DNA of 64,000 nucleotides, taken from contig OZ038526.1 in NCBI GenBank assembly GCA_964036665.1, positions 744,001-808,000 on the forward strand. The letters run 5' to 3'. Positions 46,482-56,857 of this stretch are shown here, in pieces; the first letter of the stretch is position 1; each line of letters begins with the position of its first letter. The DNA is from Gordius sp. MW1 (lineage: Eukaryota > Nematomorpha > Gordioida > Gordea > Gordiidae). The notes beneath the pieces were generated by a model. It was not told the DNA's origin and ran no database searches. It worked only from the letters and a program-made list of their open reading frames with translations. The position numbers and the translations under genes are program-made.

Positions 46482-49400
46482 CTTTATAAAATTATTATCA
46501 TAGTAAAAATATAAAAGATTTTTTTCTTCTTAAAGAATATTTTAGACAATGATGATTTCCTAATTCATATGTATATGTGAAAACCCACTTTAATTAAATC
46601 ATCTTCTATAGAATTCCAAATTGCAAATATGTCGTCAACACGCCAAAATGGGGATCGAAGATTTTGATAATTGGTTTTCTAAGGTGGGATAAATAAATGT
46701 TTGCCAAATAGAGAGCAAGGTTTAGTGAAAGGGGTTGGAATATATTTTATTGAAGGAGAAATTATAACAATGATAACGAATCTATAAATGGCGAGTTTAT
46801 ATACCAATAGATAATGATAAACATTAATATTTAGATTAAAGTTAATTATGTTCGTGTATTTTTCTCTTATCACTACCTTGTGCGTATCACAACCAAATCA
46901 CTTTCAAGGTAAATGAATTTGTTTACCTGCATAGGCATGCCCATGGCACAGCCATCGATTTGACCATAATTCTTGAAATTGAATTGGAAATTATTTTTCT
47001 TTGTACAAAATAATAATAGATCTTTAAAAATGTCCTCAGAAAATGGTTTAGGAATTTGTGTAAATAGGTTTTTTTACATCTAAACGAATTATGTATGCGA
47101 GGTGAAGATTAAATTGATGTAAGAGGTGATGTAAAATCAGGTAAATTTTAGAATGTGTATTTATTTTTAAAGAGAGGTGATAAGAATTTAATTAAATACT
47201 TTTATAAAATGTAATTGTAAGCCTTATAAGTTGTCATGATAGGGAGGGGTATATGTTGTGTATCATCCGTATAATTGTGAGGTTTGAGAACATGAGGATC
47301 TCACTTAATTCCACCTTGGTTAAAAAATTTTAATTTTATTCACTGCTTATTCATGGGTTGTTATTGTTTTTTGAGGATACATTTTTTCTTGTTTTTTACA
47401 AAGGAAAATAATTCAATTCAATTTTATAAATTTTAACAAATTGATGGCTGTGCTGCCATGGGCATGCCTATTGCTCCCCTTTTAACAAACATTTATTTAT
47501 CTCACTTAGAAAACTAATGTTCAAATCTCCACTTTTCCCACCATTTTAGTGTGTTGACGACCTATTTGCAATATAAATTTAATAAATTTAAATGTTACGA
47601 TTTCGCAAAACAAAAATATAAGCCTAAGCTTTATTAGTAAATATATATCTTGTGGCTAATAATTTGTAAAATTATATATCTGGGGACATCATATAATATT
47701 GTTTAACACTATAATGTAATGAATTACTTTTAAATTTAAAGGTATTTGTTTGGTACAATTTATTGCAACATTTTTATGTTATTAATTTAGTAGCAATGCT
47801 ACTTTTATATATATTTCAACCTTTTAAAGTGTACCCTAAATGCCTATATTAAAATAAAGACGAGAAGTATCCACCTGCACCTTTGGGGTATTATGATAAT
47901 ATAACAATAAAAATGCAATAAATTCTTTAAAAACAAAATGATAGGAGTTATATCAAATGTTTTAAACATAGGTTTAAAGGGTCTATTAATTTTTGTCGTT
48001 GCTGAATAACGGTCTCAGCCAGTACAAATAAGCAATCGATTTAAATATAAATAAACCCATGATTTATTGTGTCTATAATTTAGAAACACTTTTTTAAATT
48101 GAACTATTTTTGCATGTAGTGGCAAACAGGAAAGCTTTAAAAATTTAATGATTTTTCTAATCTGCACATACTATATAAACTGTTATTTGTATTATTTGTT
48201 AAGTAACTCTATACAATATAGTAACGTGTTATAACTTATTTTTATATTACTAAACTTTTTTAAAGTTACAAAGAAAAAACAAATATAAAATCCAACGGAT
48301 AATAAATAGTCAAGTAGCACAAGCGATACTCAACATGTTCATTGGTTTATTTGTTAGCCATCCTTACTTTCTATATATTAGTAAATTTACAAAAAAAAAT
48401 CAGGGGAAAAATTAATATTTTATAAATTTTTTATAAAAGTCGAGACATGGCAAGAATTCTTGTCAAGACGAGACCGAGATTTTTTAACCCGAGACGAGAC
48501 GAGATCGAGATTTTCATGATCGCACCCGAGATGAGACGAGATTTTGCTTTCGAGACCAAGACGAGATCGAAACACCAAAAATTTATTGTAGTCTCAAAAA
48601 TCAATTAAGGGAGCTAATGACTTACTTTTTCGTTTGTTCTATAAAGTAACGTGGCTGTCTCATTGGTCAGAGTAATGAAGTTTAAGGTACAATTCGCTTC
48701 TCTTAAAGCATTGATTGTCAAGAACTGTATTAAATAAAATATATTAAAGAGGAAGGGCAAAATTACGTTGGGAAACGTAAAATTAAAGTCTGTCCGTCCA
48801 TTTAAGGCCTCTTTTAAATTTGTTAAATCAAATTCCAGAATGTGGATAGAATCATTGTAAGTTAAGGAAATAGGGAAATTAATTTCCATAATTATTTTAT
48901 AAATGGATGAATTTTCGGAAGGATACGGCTTTAAAATACGATTCCTGAATTATAATATGTGTGACTAATAACTAAGCATAATAACCTGATTTCCGTATCA
49001 TTGGAAAATTTTATATTATAAATTCCCGGACGGCGCACTAAACTGCAAACGTGTTCGATATGAATTGCTACTCCTAATACAATTATTCTTTAACATTTAA
49101 GCAAGCGTTGAATACTTGAGCCATATTTTTTATTAAACTGCGGAATTATGTTCGATGATTGATTTCCATCTGTAATTATATTATTAATGTAAGCATAATT
49201 AAGTTTAGCAACCATAAACATTGTCAGGATCGCATTCCTTCAAAATAAGATTTGGTTGATGAATATACATGAATTGATTCATGTTAAACCCTTTTGTTTC
49301 AAATATCAGACGGCTCATGGAATTAATTTCACTGAAACTACTTTGTAACAAAAGATCGTCATACACTTCGTAAATAGTTACCCAATTATGTTCTTGCACT

Positions 49401-52400
49401 ATTCTAATCTAATTTACATTAGATTAATCATAAAGTTATCATTAATCATCTCAATTTATATTTATTATTAGAGTAGGAATAGGAATATTTAGGACTACAG
49501 AGACACATCTTTAAAAACTTGATATATAATGGAGATGATTTTACAAATTAAACAAAAAAATAATTTAGATTGAGGGAAATAAGAGGTTATATAGTGTTGC
49601 ATAAACCAGGGGAAAATAAAATCGGGTTCGTGTTAGGGTTTGGCATAAATTTTGAAATAGGGTTCGGGTTTGTGTTCGGGTTTAAGGAATTGGGTTCGGG
49701 TACGGTTGTTCAAGAAATTATATTATACTAATAATACATTTTTACCTGCAAAAAATTATTGAATAGTTAACTTAATTTTTTAATAGCACCTAATTAAATT
49801 CACATGCCAATATTTCATCTCATTGTGCATATATATTTATTGAATTTTTAATGTTCTAATTATTTTTGGATTTAAAAGCAATAAAATTTAATTAATAAAA
49901 GCCATACCATATTATAAATACAACTGTTATTATAATTAAAAACCATACCAGAACCAATACATATCAATTATGTATATAATACTTACAAATAATTCTTGAG
50001 ATAATTAGTATCGATTAACGAATGAAAAATGCCGGAAACATAAAAATATTAAAATTACATTCGTATGATTTTCGTTACATTGTCATGATAGAGAAAACTG
50101 AGATATTCAATTCACAATATATTTTGAATTAAAAACTCGAACCCAAACCCTTTTTTGTATTCATCGGGTTCGGGTTTTAAGGGTATTTTTAAAAATGGGT
50201 TCGGGTTTGGGTTCGGGTTCTTTAAAGCATCGGGTTTTACCCGGTTCGGGTTCAGGGGTTCGGGTTCGGGACAAACCCCTGGCATAAACGGCTTGGATTT
50301 GGTCGAGACCTTTGGTCATAGTAGCCTAAACATAAACGCAGATTAAAGATTAGACCCAAAACTTCTGGTCTGTTTATGTTTAGTCGACTAAAGCCAAAGG
50401 TCGACGAAGAGAAACCCAGCCCCGTTTTTACAACAAAACACTAGCTTTTTTCATACAGCGAGCATGTCTGTTCTTGATATGCTTGAATTATAGTAGCTTG
50501 ATACGTCGATACATGTTTCGGCTGTAACATTTATCATGGGACTTCCATACCTAGGCGACAAAACTGTACCTAAACTACCGCATATCAGCTTTAGAGGTGT
50601 TAATATTTGCACGGGTATATCAACGTATATCTATTGTTATCAACTTATTGTCTGTTATAAACTTTAAAGAAAAACCTTGTTTTGGAATATTTGGTTGAAA
50701 GTAACAAAATCCTTCCAATCAAGAGTATTAAATTCATAGGTGTAAAGATTATTAATGTGGTCAACTGCTTGAATTGGACGAAATTTGGCGATTGCATTTA
50801 TACCCTTTTCCCCGACAACTGTATGACGACTAAGTTTGATTAATGTATACATTTGATTTAATGTTACCTTGTTGTGATGTTAATATATCGTTCAACCTCA
50901 AAATTGCCATCGTTCAATTCGCACAGAGCTAAACTTTATATTAGTGTCGTAAAACGGCTGGAAGGGTTTTGTTGGGTCGACCTTTGGAGGTTTTTGGTCT
51001 GTTTTAGTGGAATTAGTCGAAATTCGCGAAAAACAAATCAGGGTAGTTCGACCAAACAAAACTCAGCTCAGCCGTTCTTACAACACTACTGTATATAAAA
51101 TGAGAATTAATTTAATACCTGTTTCGTTATAGTAATATGAGACAGACTGTCCATCTTCTATGATTTCCACTATTCTGAATTTTCCTTAAAAATGTAAAAT
51201 TAACTATTATTAACGTAATCCGTGCCCCAAACATACTAAATGCAGCCCCAAAAATATGTTGTTATTTAACCCGCTTGATTTTTTATTTCTTTTTTAATAT
51301 ATATTATCTGGTGGCGTTACTAGAAGAGGGGGAAGATTCTCAACACTAAAGTCCTAAACCCCTGGAAAGTCCATAAATTTATTATTAACAATAGAAATCA
51401 AAAAATTATTTTTCTAGATATCCTGCTATAGATTATATGTTTTAATTTTCAACATTCTTAGCAATGTCATCATATCTATGCCATTAAAAGCTTTAAATAG
51501 CTCGTTCGTTTATTCCCATTCAATCAATTCAAACTTTTTTGTTATTTTTAAAGATAACGTTTTTTCGACAAAAAACCAAAAATTTAAATACATACGTCTT
51601 CATACTCAGGATTTGGACTAGGTAGGGGCAAAAAATTATAAAACTTTAGAGGTTGGGTGGGGTTATAATGACCCCAAGTCGTTTAAAAATGCTGTACAAA
51701 ATAAATTAGTCAATATTACAATTTTGTTTTTTTAGTAGCTTAACAAAATTTACCTTAAAATATCTCTGCAAAATTTGGCTAGTTTCTATCTGTTGTTTTT
51801 TAAAATAAAGAGTGTTTTAGATGCCCGGGGTCTTCCACAACCCCACCTTCCATAAAATGAAGAAAAAAATCAACATTTTTTTTGAAATATATTATTAGAA
51901 CCCATTATTGTAAACCCATTTGTGACGAAATTTTTTGTATACATATCTTTTTATTTAAAATATTCAAATTTTAAACTCTGATTTTAACATAATAAATTTT
52001 CCCCGTGGTATTTCAAAGTGCTTATTTGTGTGATTTTTACTGCATTTTTTATTTTTTAATAAGTCTAATATTAAAAAGTGCAGTTTTTTTATAGTTCTTC
52101 GTCTGAAGATGGTTTATGAACATAACAGTTATAACATTTTATCAAGTTCTTGATGATTCTATGATTAAATATACTAGAGTAACCATGAATCTGTGAGTGA
52201 GTTAACAGGAGATTAAGGTGAAGAAGAGTTAATTGATATGCCTAACAAAATTAGTTACTTTATAGTAAATAATTTAGAAGCTTTTATTATGTAATATATT
52301 TCAAAGAAAAAGACAATATTGAGTGGCACAAAAATTGTTATAATAAAAATGTTAGAACTAAATAGAAGTGTGTATTTCATTTAACTGGAGTAAGCCATAT

Positions 52401-55400
52401 GGATGAGCAACCAAAACTCCTCTTGGTTATTTTAAATTACTTATTACAGATGAAATAATTAAGAGTAGAGTGAAATTTAGCAAATTTATGACTATATAAA
52501 TATATAAAGAAAATATATATGTAACTATTTTTATGGCCTCATAAAATTTCTTATATAACATTTTTCATTTAAATATTTTTCATTAATTTTGATCTTTTAT
52601 TATGAATCTATATGAAAATTTTTATAAAATAATATTTAACTTTATAAAAATACTAGATGAACCCGGCAAACGTTGTTTTGCCATTTACCCGGGTGTATTA
52701 GCAGAATATATATCATCTTATAGATAAATTTCAATAGATTAAGAATATATCAAATATAATTGGTAAGTGTTTATTATGCAAAATTTTTTTAACAAATAGT
52801 TAAAGAGGGTCCAAGGCCCAGATCCACCCAAGAGAGAAAACCTGGCCCCATGCCCCCCCCCCCAAGGGATAAATCTTTGGCCCCCTGGCCCTTCAAGCAA
52901 TTTTTTGTAATTTTTTGTAATTAAGAAACAATATCATAATTATAATTATTTGTTTCTGAATAATACTTTTAATTCTGAACTTAATAATGTCCGAAGAACT
53001 GAGATATATCATCATATATTGGCACTTTGTTAAAAGTATTTTATTTTTTTCCTTATTTAACCCGCAAAAATGAGAAAATTAGATTTTTTAATTTATTTAG
53101 CCACGCAGGACGGGACACGACCGTCCTATAATAATAATAATTGACTGAAAAATAAGCAAAAAAATGACTTTGATTTAATGTTTATTTCAAATCTTAAAAG
53201 TTTCCATTTCCGCAGAACATGCCTACATTTATCACACATCCCCCCCCCCCAAAGGTAAAAATCTTTGGCCCCCTGGCCCTTCCAGCAATTTTTTTTAATT
53301 TTTTGTAATTAAGAAACAATATCATAATTTTATTCAGAAACAAATAATTATAATTATGATATACACGAATAAAAAATATAAAAACGCGCTATAACTAAAC
53401 GGATGGCATTGATCCGTGTATGGAAATCGTGTTGGATTTAATTCATTGTGATCTTTTGCCTGATAAAAAAGTATTCTTTGGGATCGTGAGTAATGGAGGT
53501 TATATATTTTGGAATTTGTTTTAGGAATTGGCTGCCCTCGGGACCTAAGTTACCGAGGGTCGTAGCTACTACTGATACGAAAATAATATTGTTTAGGTAT
53601 TTGTATTTTTCCTCCTTCTTTCTCTCAGTAGAAGAGATGAGGTCGGGAGAGGCGTTAGATTTGGCGAATACGTCCACTGCAGTGAAGTCCCAGCAGGCGT
53701 TTAGGCCACGAGCCCACGGGATGATTGTTACTCCATCGGGTCTTTTCCCGTCAGTGGAGCTTAGGCCAGTGGGTTCTATTGTATTGGGAAAGCCGGCTTT
53801 CTTCAAAGATTGTCCGATTATTTTATTATTTATTGTGGCATGAGGGGGATGCCGCCCCTTGCTGTATTGGCAGTGTAGAGGATGATGGCCGTTTGCAAGA
53901 ACGGTTCGGCGGCAGAGGTCGCAGTTGAATGGGGACACAATGTCGCAGCCGAGGCGTAGGCCTACAGCTATTCGGAGTTCCTCGCTTGACAGGTGTAACC
54001 CTAGGTTTTGGCTTGGTAGGGCCTCGAGCCATTCGTAACCCCCGGAGGATGCCCAATTGAAGTGGAGATTTCCCAATAGGTTGTTCGAAGTGAGGTAAGC
54101 TACGGAACGTGCTATCAGTGGTAAGTCCCATTCCTTTTGGGTGGTTCCATTTGGGTGAGTAGCGGAATCCAGTTTGAGGTCTTCCCACGCCTGAAGGGCG
54201 CTGTCGAGGTGTAGGTCTTGGGTTTGAGTTTTGCTTGATTAACTCATCCGTTGATAAACGGAATGAAATGAACCCTGCTAGTGAGAGTAGATGGGGGGTC
54301 GGATGCCTATACCACCTCTTGGAGGGAAGGGTGGCTTGGAGCCTTTGGAGAGGGCTAAATTTAAGGTTTAGGCACCTTTCGACTAGCAATTGGATTTTTT
54401 TTCCATCGCGTGGAGTAGGTTACCGGCTAGGAAGACGGGCGAAGCGCGTTATGCATAGTTAATTTTGGGTATTAGGAGGAAGTTTTTTAAGAGGAAAAAG
54501 GCATGGTGGGGAGTTAGACGCTCCAGGGTGTGGGATATGGAGTCAATGAAGTCGTAGAAATGCTCTAAGAATGTTTCAGTTGTTTTGACGCCTCCAATGG
54601 GAGCGCCTAAGTAATGAAAGTCATCTCTTGATATGACTGGGAATGGGAGGGAGAGTTTGTCGATTGTGAGTTCTTTGGTGAAGATCTCACATTTCGATGT
54701 GTTTAGGCTGAGTGATATATTGTCTGCGAAGCCATTGATGATCTGTGGGATTTGCCAGACGGCTTCGGCTGGGCCGACCAGAAATCCGTCATCAAGGTAC
54801 CATAAATTGCATGAGAAGGCTCCTAGGGAGGAGAGTTTACCGATGATGGTTTGAATCGCCAAACAGAAAAGGGCCGGGCCCAAAGGATCTCCTTGTTGGA
54901 TCCCTTGGGATGATTTGATTATTTGGTCCCCAAAGAGTAGATACGTTGGGTTCCCATAACTATTTAACAGAAACTGATGGAATTCCGGAAATTGTTGTAT
55001 GAACGGTTCAATAAAGGCTGCTCGGTTTACGCTATTAAAGGCGTTTTTAAAATCGAGTTTTACCAGGAGGTCATTTGATGAAGAAGACTCAAGAAATGTT
55101 CGAGCTACATGGGAAGCAGCCTCGCATCCTCCTTTCACGCCAAAACCAAGTTGGTTTTCGAGCGAATTTGTTTTATACGTTTTGACGTTTAATAAAATGT
55201 CAATCAAACGCAACCTCATGACGTACTGCGTGTTCTTTGAAAATTTGTCTAGACCGTCATAGTGTGATAAATGTAGGCATGTGCTGCGGAAAATGGAAAC
55301 TTTTTACAATTTGAAACATTAAATCAAAGTCATTTTTTGCTTATTTTTCACGTCAATTATTATTATTATAGGACGGTCGTGTCCCCTCCTGCGTGTCTAA

Positions 55401-55997
55401 ATAAATTAAAAAATCTAATTTTGTCATTTTTTGCGCGTTATATAAGGAGAAAAATGAAAATACTTTTAACAAAGTGCCAATAAATGTTGATATATCTCAG
55501 TTCTTCGGACATTATTAAGTGCAGAATTAAAAGTTTTATTCAGAAACAAATAATTATAATTATGATATTGTTTCTTAATTACAAAAAATTAAAAAAAAAT
55601 TGCTTGAAGGGCCAGAGGGCCAAAGATTTTTCCCTTGGATGGGGGGCCATGGGGCCAGGTTTTCTCTCTTGGGTGGGCCTGGGCCTTGGACCCTCTTTAA
55701 CTATTTGTTTAAAAATTTTTGCATAATAAACACTTACCAATTATATTTGATATATCTGTTGAAATTTATAGTTTTCCTTAATTGTAATGCCCAAAGTCAA
55801 AGTCTATGAAATTTGCCCTGATCGAATTAACAAAGCGGATACAATATGTTTTATATAATAATTTAATTTAACAAATTAATTTGCCTCAAATACATATTTA
55901 AAATATGAATGATCAAAATGATAGAATAATAAATTATACCGTATTGAGGTAGTAATAGCAGTAAAACTGATAAAATCAATGGTTTCATATTGCCCAT
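46287..55997 (-). CDS. Unrecognised secreted/lumenal glycoprotein, 10 exons
   Basis: Coding exons 5' to 3': 55997-55940, 51184-51119, 50928-50868, 50829-50676, 50588-50457, 49408-49213, 49073-48986, 48944-48767, 48724-48626 and, less surely, 46481-46287. All introns are GT-AG and all phases match; the sum is 1227 bases, 408 residues. Exon 1 encodes a signal peptide, MGNMKPLILSVLLLLLPQYG. The mature part has about eight cysteines and at least nine N-glycosylation sequons (NET, NIT, NVT, NSS, NDT, NDS, NFT, NCT). Motifs in order: KFRIVEIIEDGQSVSYYY, ALCELNDGNFEVERYINI, LICGSLGTVLSPRYGSPMIN, EVYDDLLLQSSFSEINSMSR, AIHIEHVCSLVRRPGIYNIK, HILEFDLTNLKEALNG. I recognise no family and see no second strong membrane helix. 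Introns 3 and 8 are 38 and 42 bases; intron 1 is 4.75 kb and holds a whole composite transposon. Confidence 0.75.
46575..47000 (-). pseudogene. Penelope-like RT fragment (minus)
   Basis: Minus strand: FQFNFKNYGQIDGCAMGMPM, the Q-x-D-G-x-A-M-G box of Penelope-like RTs, an interruption of about 180 bases, then LALYLANIYLSHLRKPIIKI and, with a frame change, VDDIFAIW (catalytic VDD). It is the inverted counterpart of 47395-47580. Confidence 0.7.
47395..47580 (+). pseudogene. Penelope-like RT fragment (plus)
   Basis: Plus strand: QIDGCAAMGMPIAPLLTN, IYLSHLEN, then after decay CVDDLFAI, with a stop codon where family members have a Trp. Same family as the minus-strand copy about 0.4 kb away, opposite sense. 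No GIY-YIG endonuclease part seen. Confidence 0.7.
48436..48575. mobile_element. GAGAC-rich short element
   Basis: Eight or more CGAGA(C/T) words in 140 bases (GACGAGACCGAGATTTTT, CCGAGACGAGACGAGATCG) after a near-perfect palindrome GGCAAGAATTCTTGTC. The pattern resembles clustered subterminal repeats of a hAT-type MITE; no target duplication fixed. Confidence 0.4.
48626..51184 (-). CDS. Glycoprotein exons 2-9: body
   Basis: Eight exons whose junction codons all close in frame. Examples: ACAG|CT (Ala), ACAAG|T (Ser), TATG|GA (Gly) and ATCAG|G (Arg). The exon 6 acceptor is AAATTAG|ATTAGAATAG; two later AG choices break the frame. The exon 8/9 join CCCAAC|TTCTTG spans a 42-base intron. Confidence 0.82.
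49592..50443. mobile_element. MITE family B copy split by a hAT MITE
   Basis: Left piece TAGTGTTGCATAAAC (49592-49606); right piece from 50290, GGCTTGGATTTGGTCGAGACC to the end GTTTTTACAACAAAACACTA. Together they form one family B copy. It lies in glycoprotein intron 5 and ends 13 bases from exon 5. Confidence 0.85.
49607..50281. mobile_element. hAT-type MITE with GGGTTCGGGTT subterminal repeats
   Basis: 675 bp, ends CAGGGG and CCCCTG, flanked by exact 8-bp copies of GCATAAAC (49599-49606 and 50282-50289). About a dozen GGGTTCGGGT words sit near the right end, fewer near the left. No coding capacity. Confidence 0.9.
50942..51088. mobile_element. MITE family B copy in glycoprotein intron 2
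   Basis: TAGTGTCGTAAAACGGCTGG to CAGCCGTTCTTACAACACTA, with GGGTCGACCTTTGG inside. It makes up most of the 190-base intron 2 (50929-51118). Confidence 0.85.
51185..52079. other. Glycoprotein intron 1, left part
   Basis: AT-rich; no element recognised. Confidence 0.35.
52080..52515 (+). pseudogene. Possible piggyBac transposase N-terminal remnant
   Basis: Plus strand shows EWHKNCYNKNVRTK, then FHLTGVSHMDEQPK and, after a shift, PLGYFKLLITDEIIKSRVKF. The order F-x2-G-V ... Y/F-x2-L-x-T/F-D-E-I-I matches the start of the piggyBac transposase domain. It is heavily decayed and not the same family as the element at 59.5 kb. Confidence 0.4.
52724..53238 (+). repeat. Long inverted repeat, left arm
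   Basis: Shared order with the right arm (inverted): AATATAATTGGTAAGTGTTT, AATAGTTAAAGAGGGTCC, AGAGAAAACCTGGCCCCATG, TTCTGAATAATACTTTTAAT, GGACGGGACACGACCGTCC, ACATGCCTACATTTATCACA. Differences are scattered single bases and short gaps, perhaps one in ten. Confidence 0.9.
53240..53345 (+). repeat. Partial third copy of the inverted-repeat unit
   Basis: AAATCTTTGGCCCCCTGGCC then TTAAGAAACAATATCATAAT repeats 52866-52945 in the same sense, ending with a small inverted AATAATTATAATTATGATAT. Confidence 0.85.
53350..53437 (-). repeat. REL-LINE 3' tail
   Basis: Directly after the stop following QKITMN: ACACGATTTCCATACACGG, ATCAATGCCATCCGT and ATAGCGCGTTTTTATATT. ACGGAT and ATCCGT can pair. The same tail is found at 17715-17835 and 28224-28290, and in decayed form at about 11208-11245. 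Confidence 0.75.
53438..55303 (-). pseudogene. R2-like LINE polyprotein: RT, zinc knuckle, REL endonuclease
   Basis: RT (55250-54449): LGFGVKGGCEAASHVARTFL, LVKLDFKNAFNSVNRAAF, SSQGIQQGDPLGPALF, LWYLDDGFLVG (catalytic box with DD), ISLSLNTSKCEIF. After several stops and shifts: SKGGIGIRPP, LQAWEDLKLDS. C-terminal frame (54076-53438): CDLCRRTV then GHHPLHC (C-C-H-C knuckle), KRPDGVTIIPWARGLNACWD (RPD-x-WD, restriction-like endonuclease core), ERKKEEKYKYL, VVATTLGNLGPEGSQFL. This C-terminal order is that of R2/NeSL-type LINEs; clade assignment is inference. Several stops make it inactive. Confidence 0.8.
55258..55768 (-). repeat. Long inverted repeat, right arm
   Basis: Inverse of 52724-53238. 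Its inner edge contains a possible acceptor (TTTTCCGCAG on the minus strand) and the first LINE codons (TCLHLSHYDGLDKFSKNTQ). Confidence 0.9.
55940..55997 (-). CDS. Glycoprotein exon 1: signal peptide
   Basis: ATG at 55997; basic-hydrophobic start MGNMKPLILSVLLLLLPQY, donor TACG|GTATAA. A second ATG three codons on could also serve. Phase 1 joins exactly to AAG|GAAAATTC at 51184. Confidence 0.8.
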
Positions 55998-56857
55998 GAT
56001 GTGATTAAAAATTTAAAGAAGAAGCTGTTATGATGTTATGTACGTGGAAGGGGTGTATGACATTTAAAAGGGTATAAACCTTTAAATTAATTATAAATTA
56101 AATTTTGCCAAAATATTTAATCATACTAATTACATTACTAAATACATTACTCAAAACATAATTTAATGTTTAAAAGGATATAAACCTTTAAAATTAATTA
56201 AAAAATTTAAATTAGCCAAAATAGAATATCTTACTAATTACATTATTCGAAACATAATTAAGTAAATGCAATCAACTATCATTTTAAATAAATTACCTTT
56301 TCCTTTAAATTTTGGCTTAATAAATTTAGTCATGAATAGTCATGGTCGTAGCCAATGACAAAAAATTTTTTTAATACAAAACCCGTTAAAAATCAAAAAA
56401 AATTATGTTTTGCCCCCTTAAATTTTTTGCCCCCCCCCCTTATGAATAGTTTGAGCTATAATGTATTGCATAAAAATATAGAATTGTGGATGGTCATTAA
56501 TTATAGAAATCTAAAGTATGAAATTAGAAACATTTCATGTACAATAAATATAGTCTATTCATTGAAAAAATCCCCTAACTTAAAATTATTTGTTGAGCCA
56601 TTTTACATGATCGGGAATAGTCTAGGAATTTGTACTTTTTTTCGTAAATTAGATTAATATCTTTTACATCCCTTCCTTTTCTTTTTTGACGGGATCCTCG
56701 ATATAATATGTTGATCTAACGGGCGTAGCCAATATTTGGACTGGGGGGGGGAAGTGCAAAACGTTTCGATTCAACGCAAAATCACATAATATAGTCAAAT
56801 AAAAAAGAAGAAAAGCAGATGATTTTCATACTGGAGTTCAACAAGATTGCCCTCGTT
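55998..56857. other. AT-rich DNA upstream of the glycoprotein gene
   Basis: An internal near-repeat GGGTATAAACCTTTAAATTA / GGATATAAACCTTTAAAATT occurs twice at 56068-56210. Worn family A ends occur at 56341 (CATGGTCGTAGCCAATG) and 56719 (ACGGGCGTAGCCAATATTTGG). No promoter could be fixed. Confidence 0.4.

Larger units (their letters stand above)
52724..55768 (-). mobile_element. Composite: REL-endonuclease LINE between ~0.5-kb inverted repeats
   Basis: Inverted repeats at 52724-53238 and 55258-55768 enclose a LINE coding region (minus strand, 55250-53438) and its 3' tail (53350-53437). A third, partial copy of the repeat's inner GGCC-rich part lies at 53240-53345, directly after the LINE tail. 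The right repeat runs into the LINE reading frame without a gap. The whole object occupies most of intron 1 of the glycoprotein gene. Confidence 0.75.

Noticed and set aside
46915..46990. Glycoprotein exon ending MGMPMQ with donor GTAAAC
   Set aside because: It looks splice-like, but the peptide is the Penelope-like G-x-AMG box and a sister copy continues into RT sequence.
50155..50346. Phe/Gly-rich ORF
   Set aside because: It is a translation of GGGTTCGGGTT repeats in the hAT MITE.
53493..53928. Plus-strand ORFs opposite the REL endonuclease
   Set aside because: They are shadows of the minus-strand C-terminal frame, which has the zinc-knuckle and RPD motifs.
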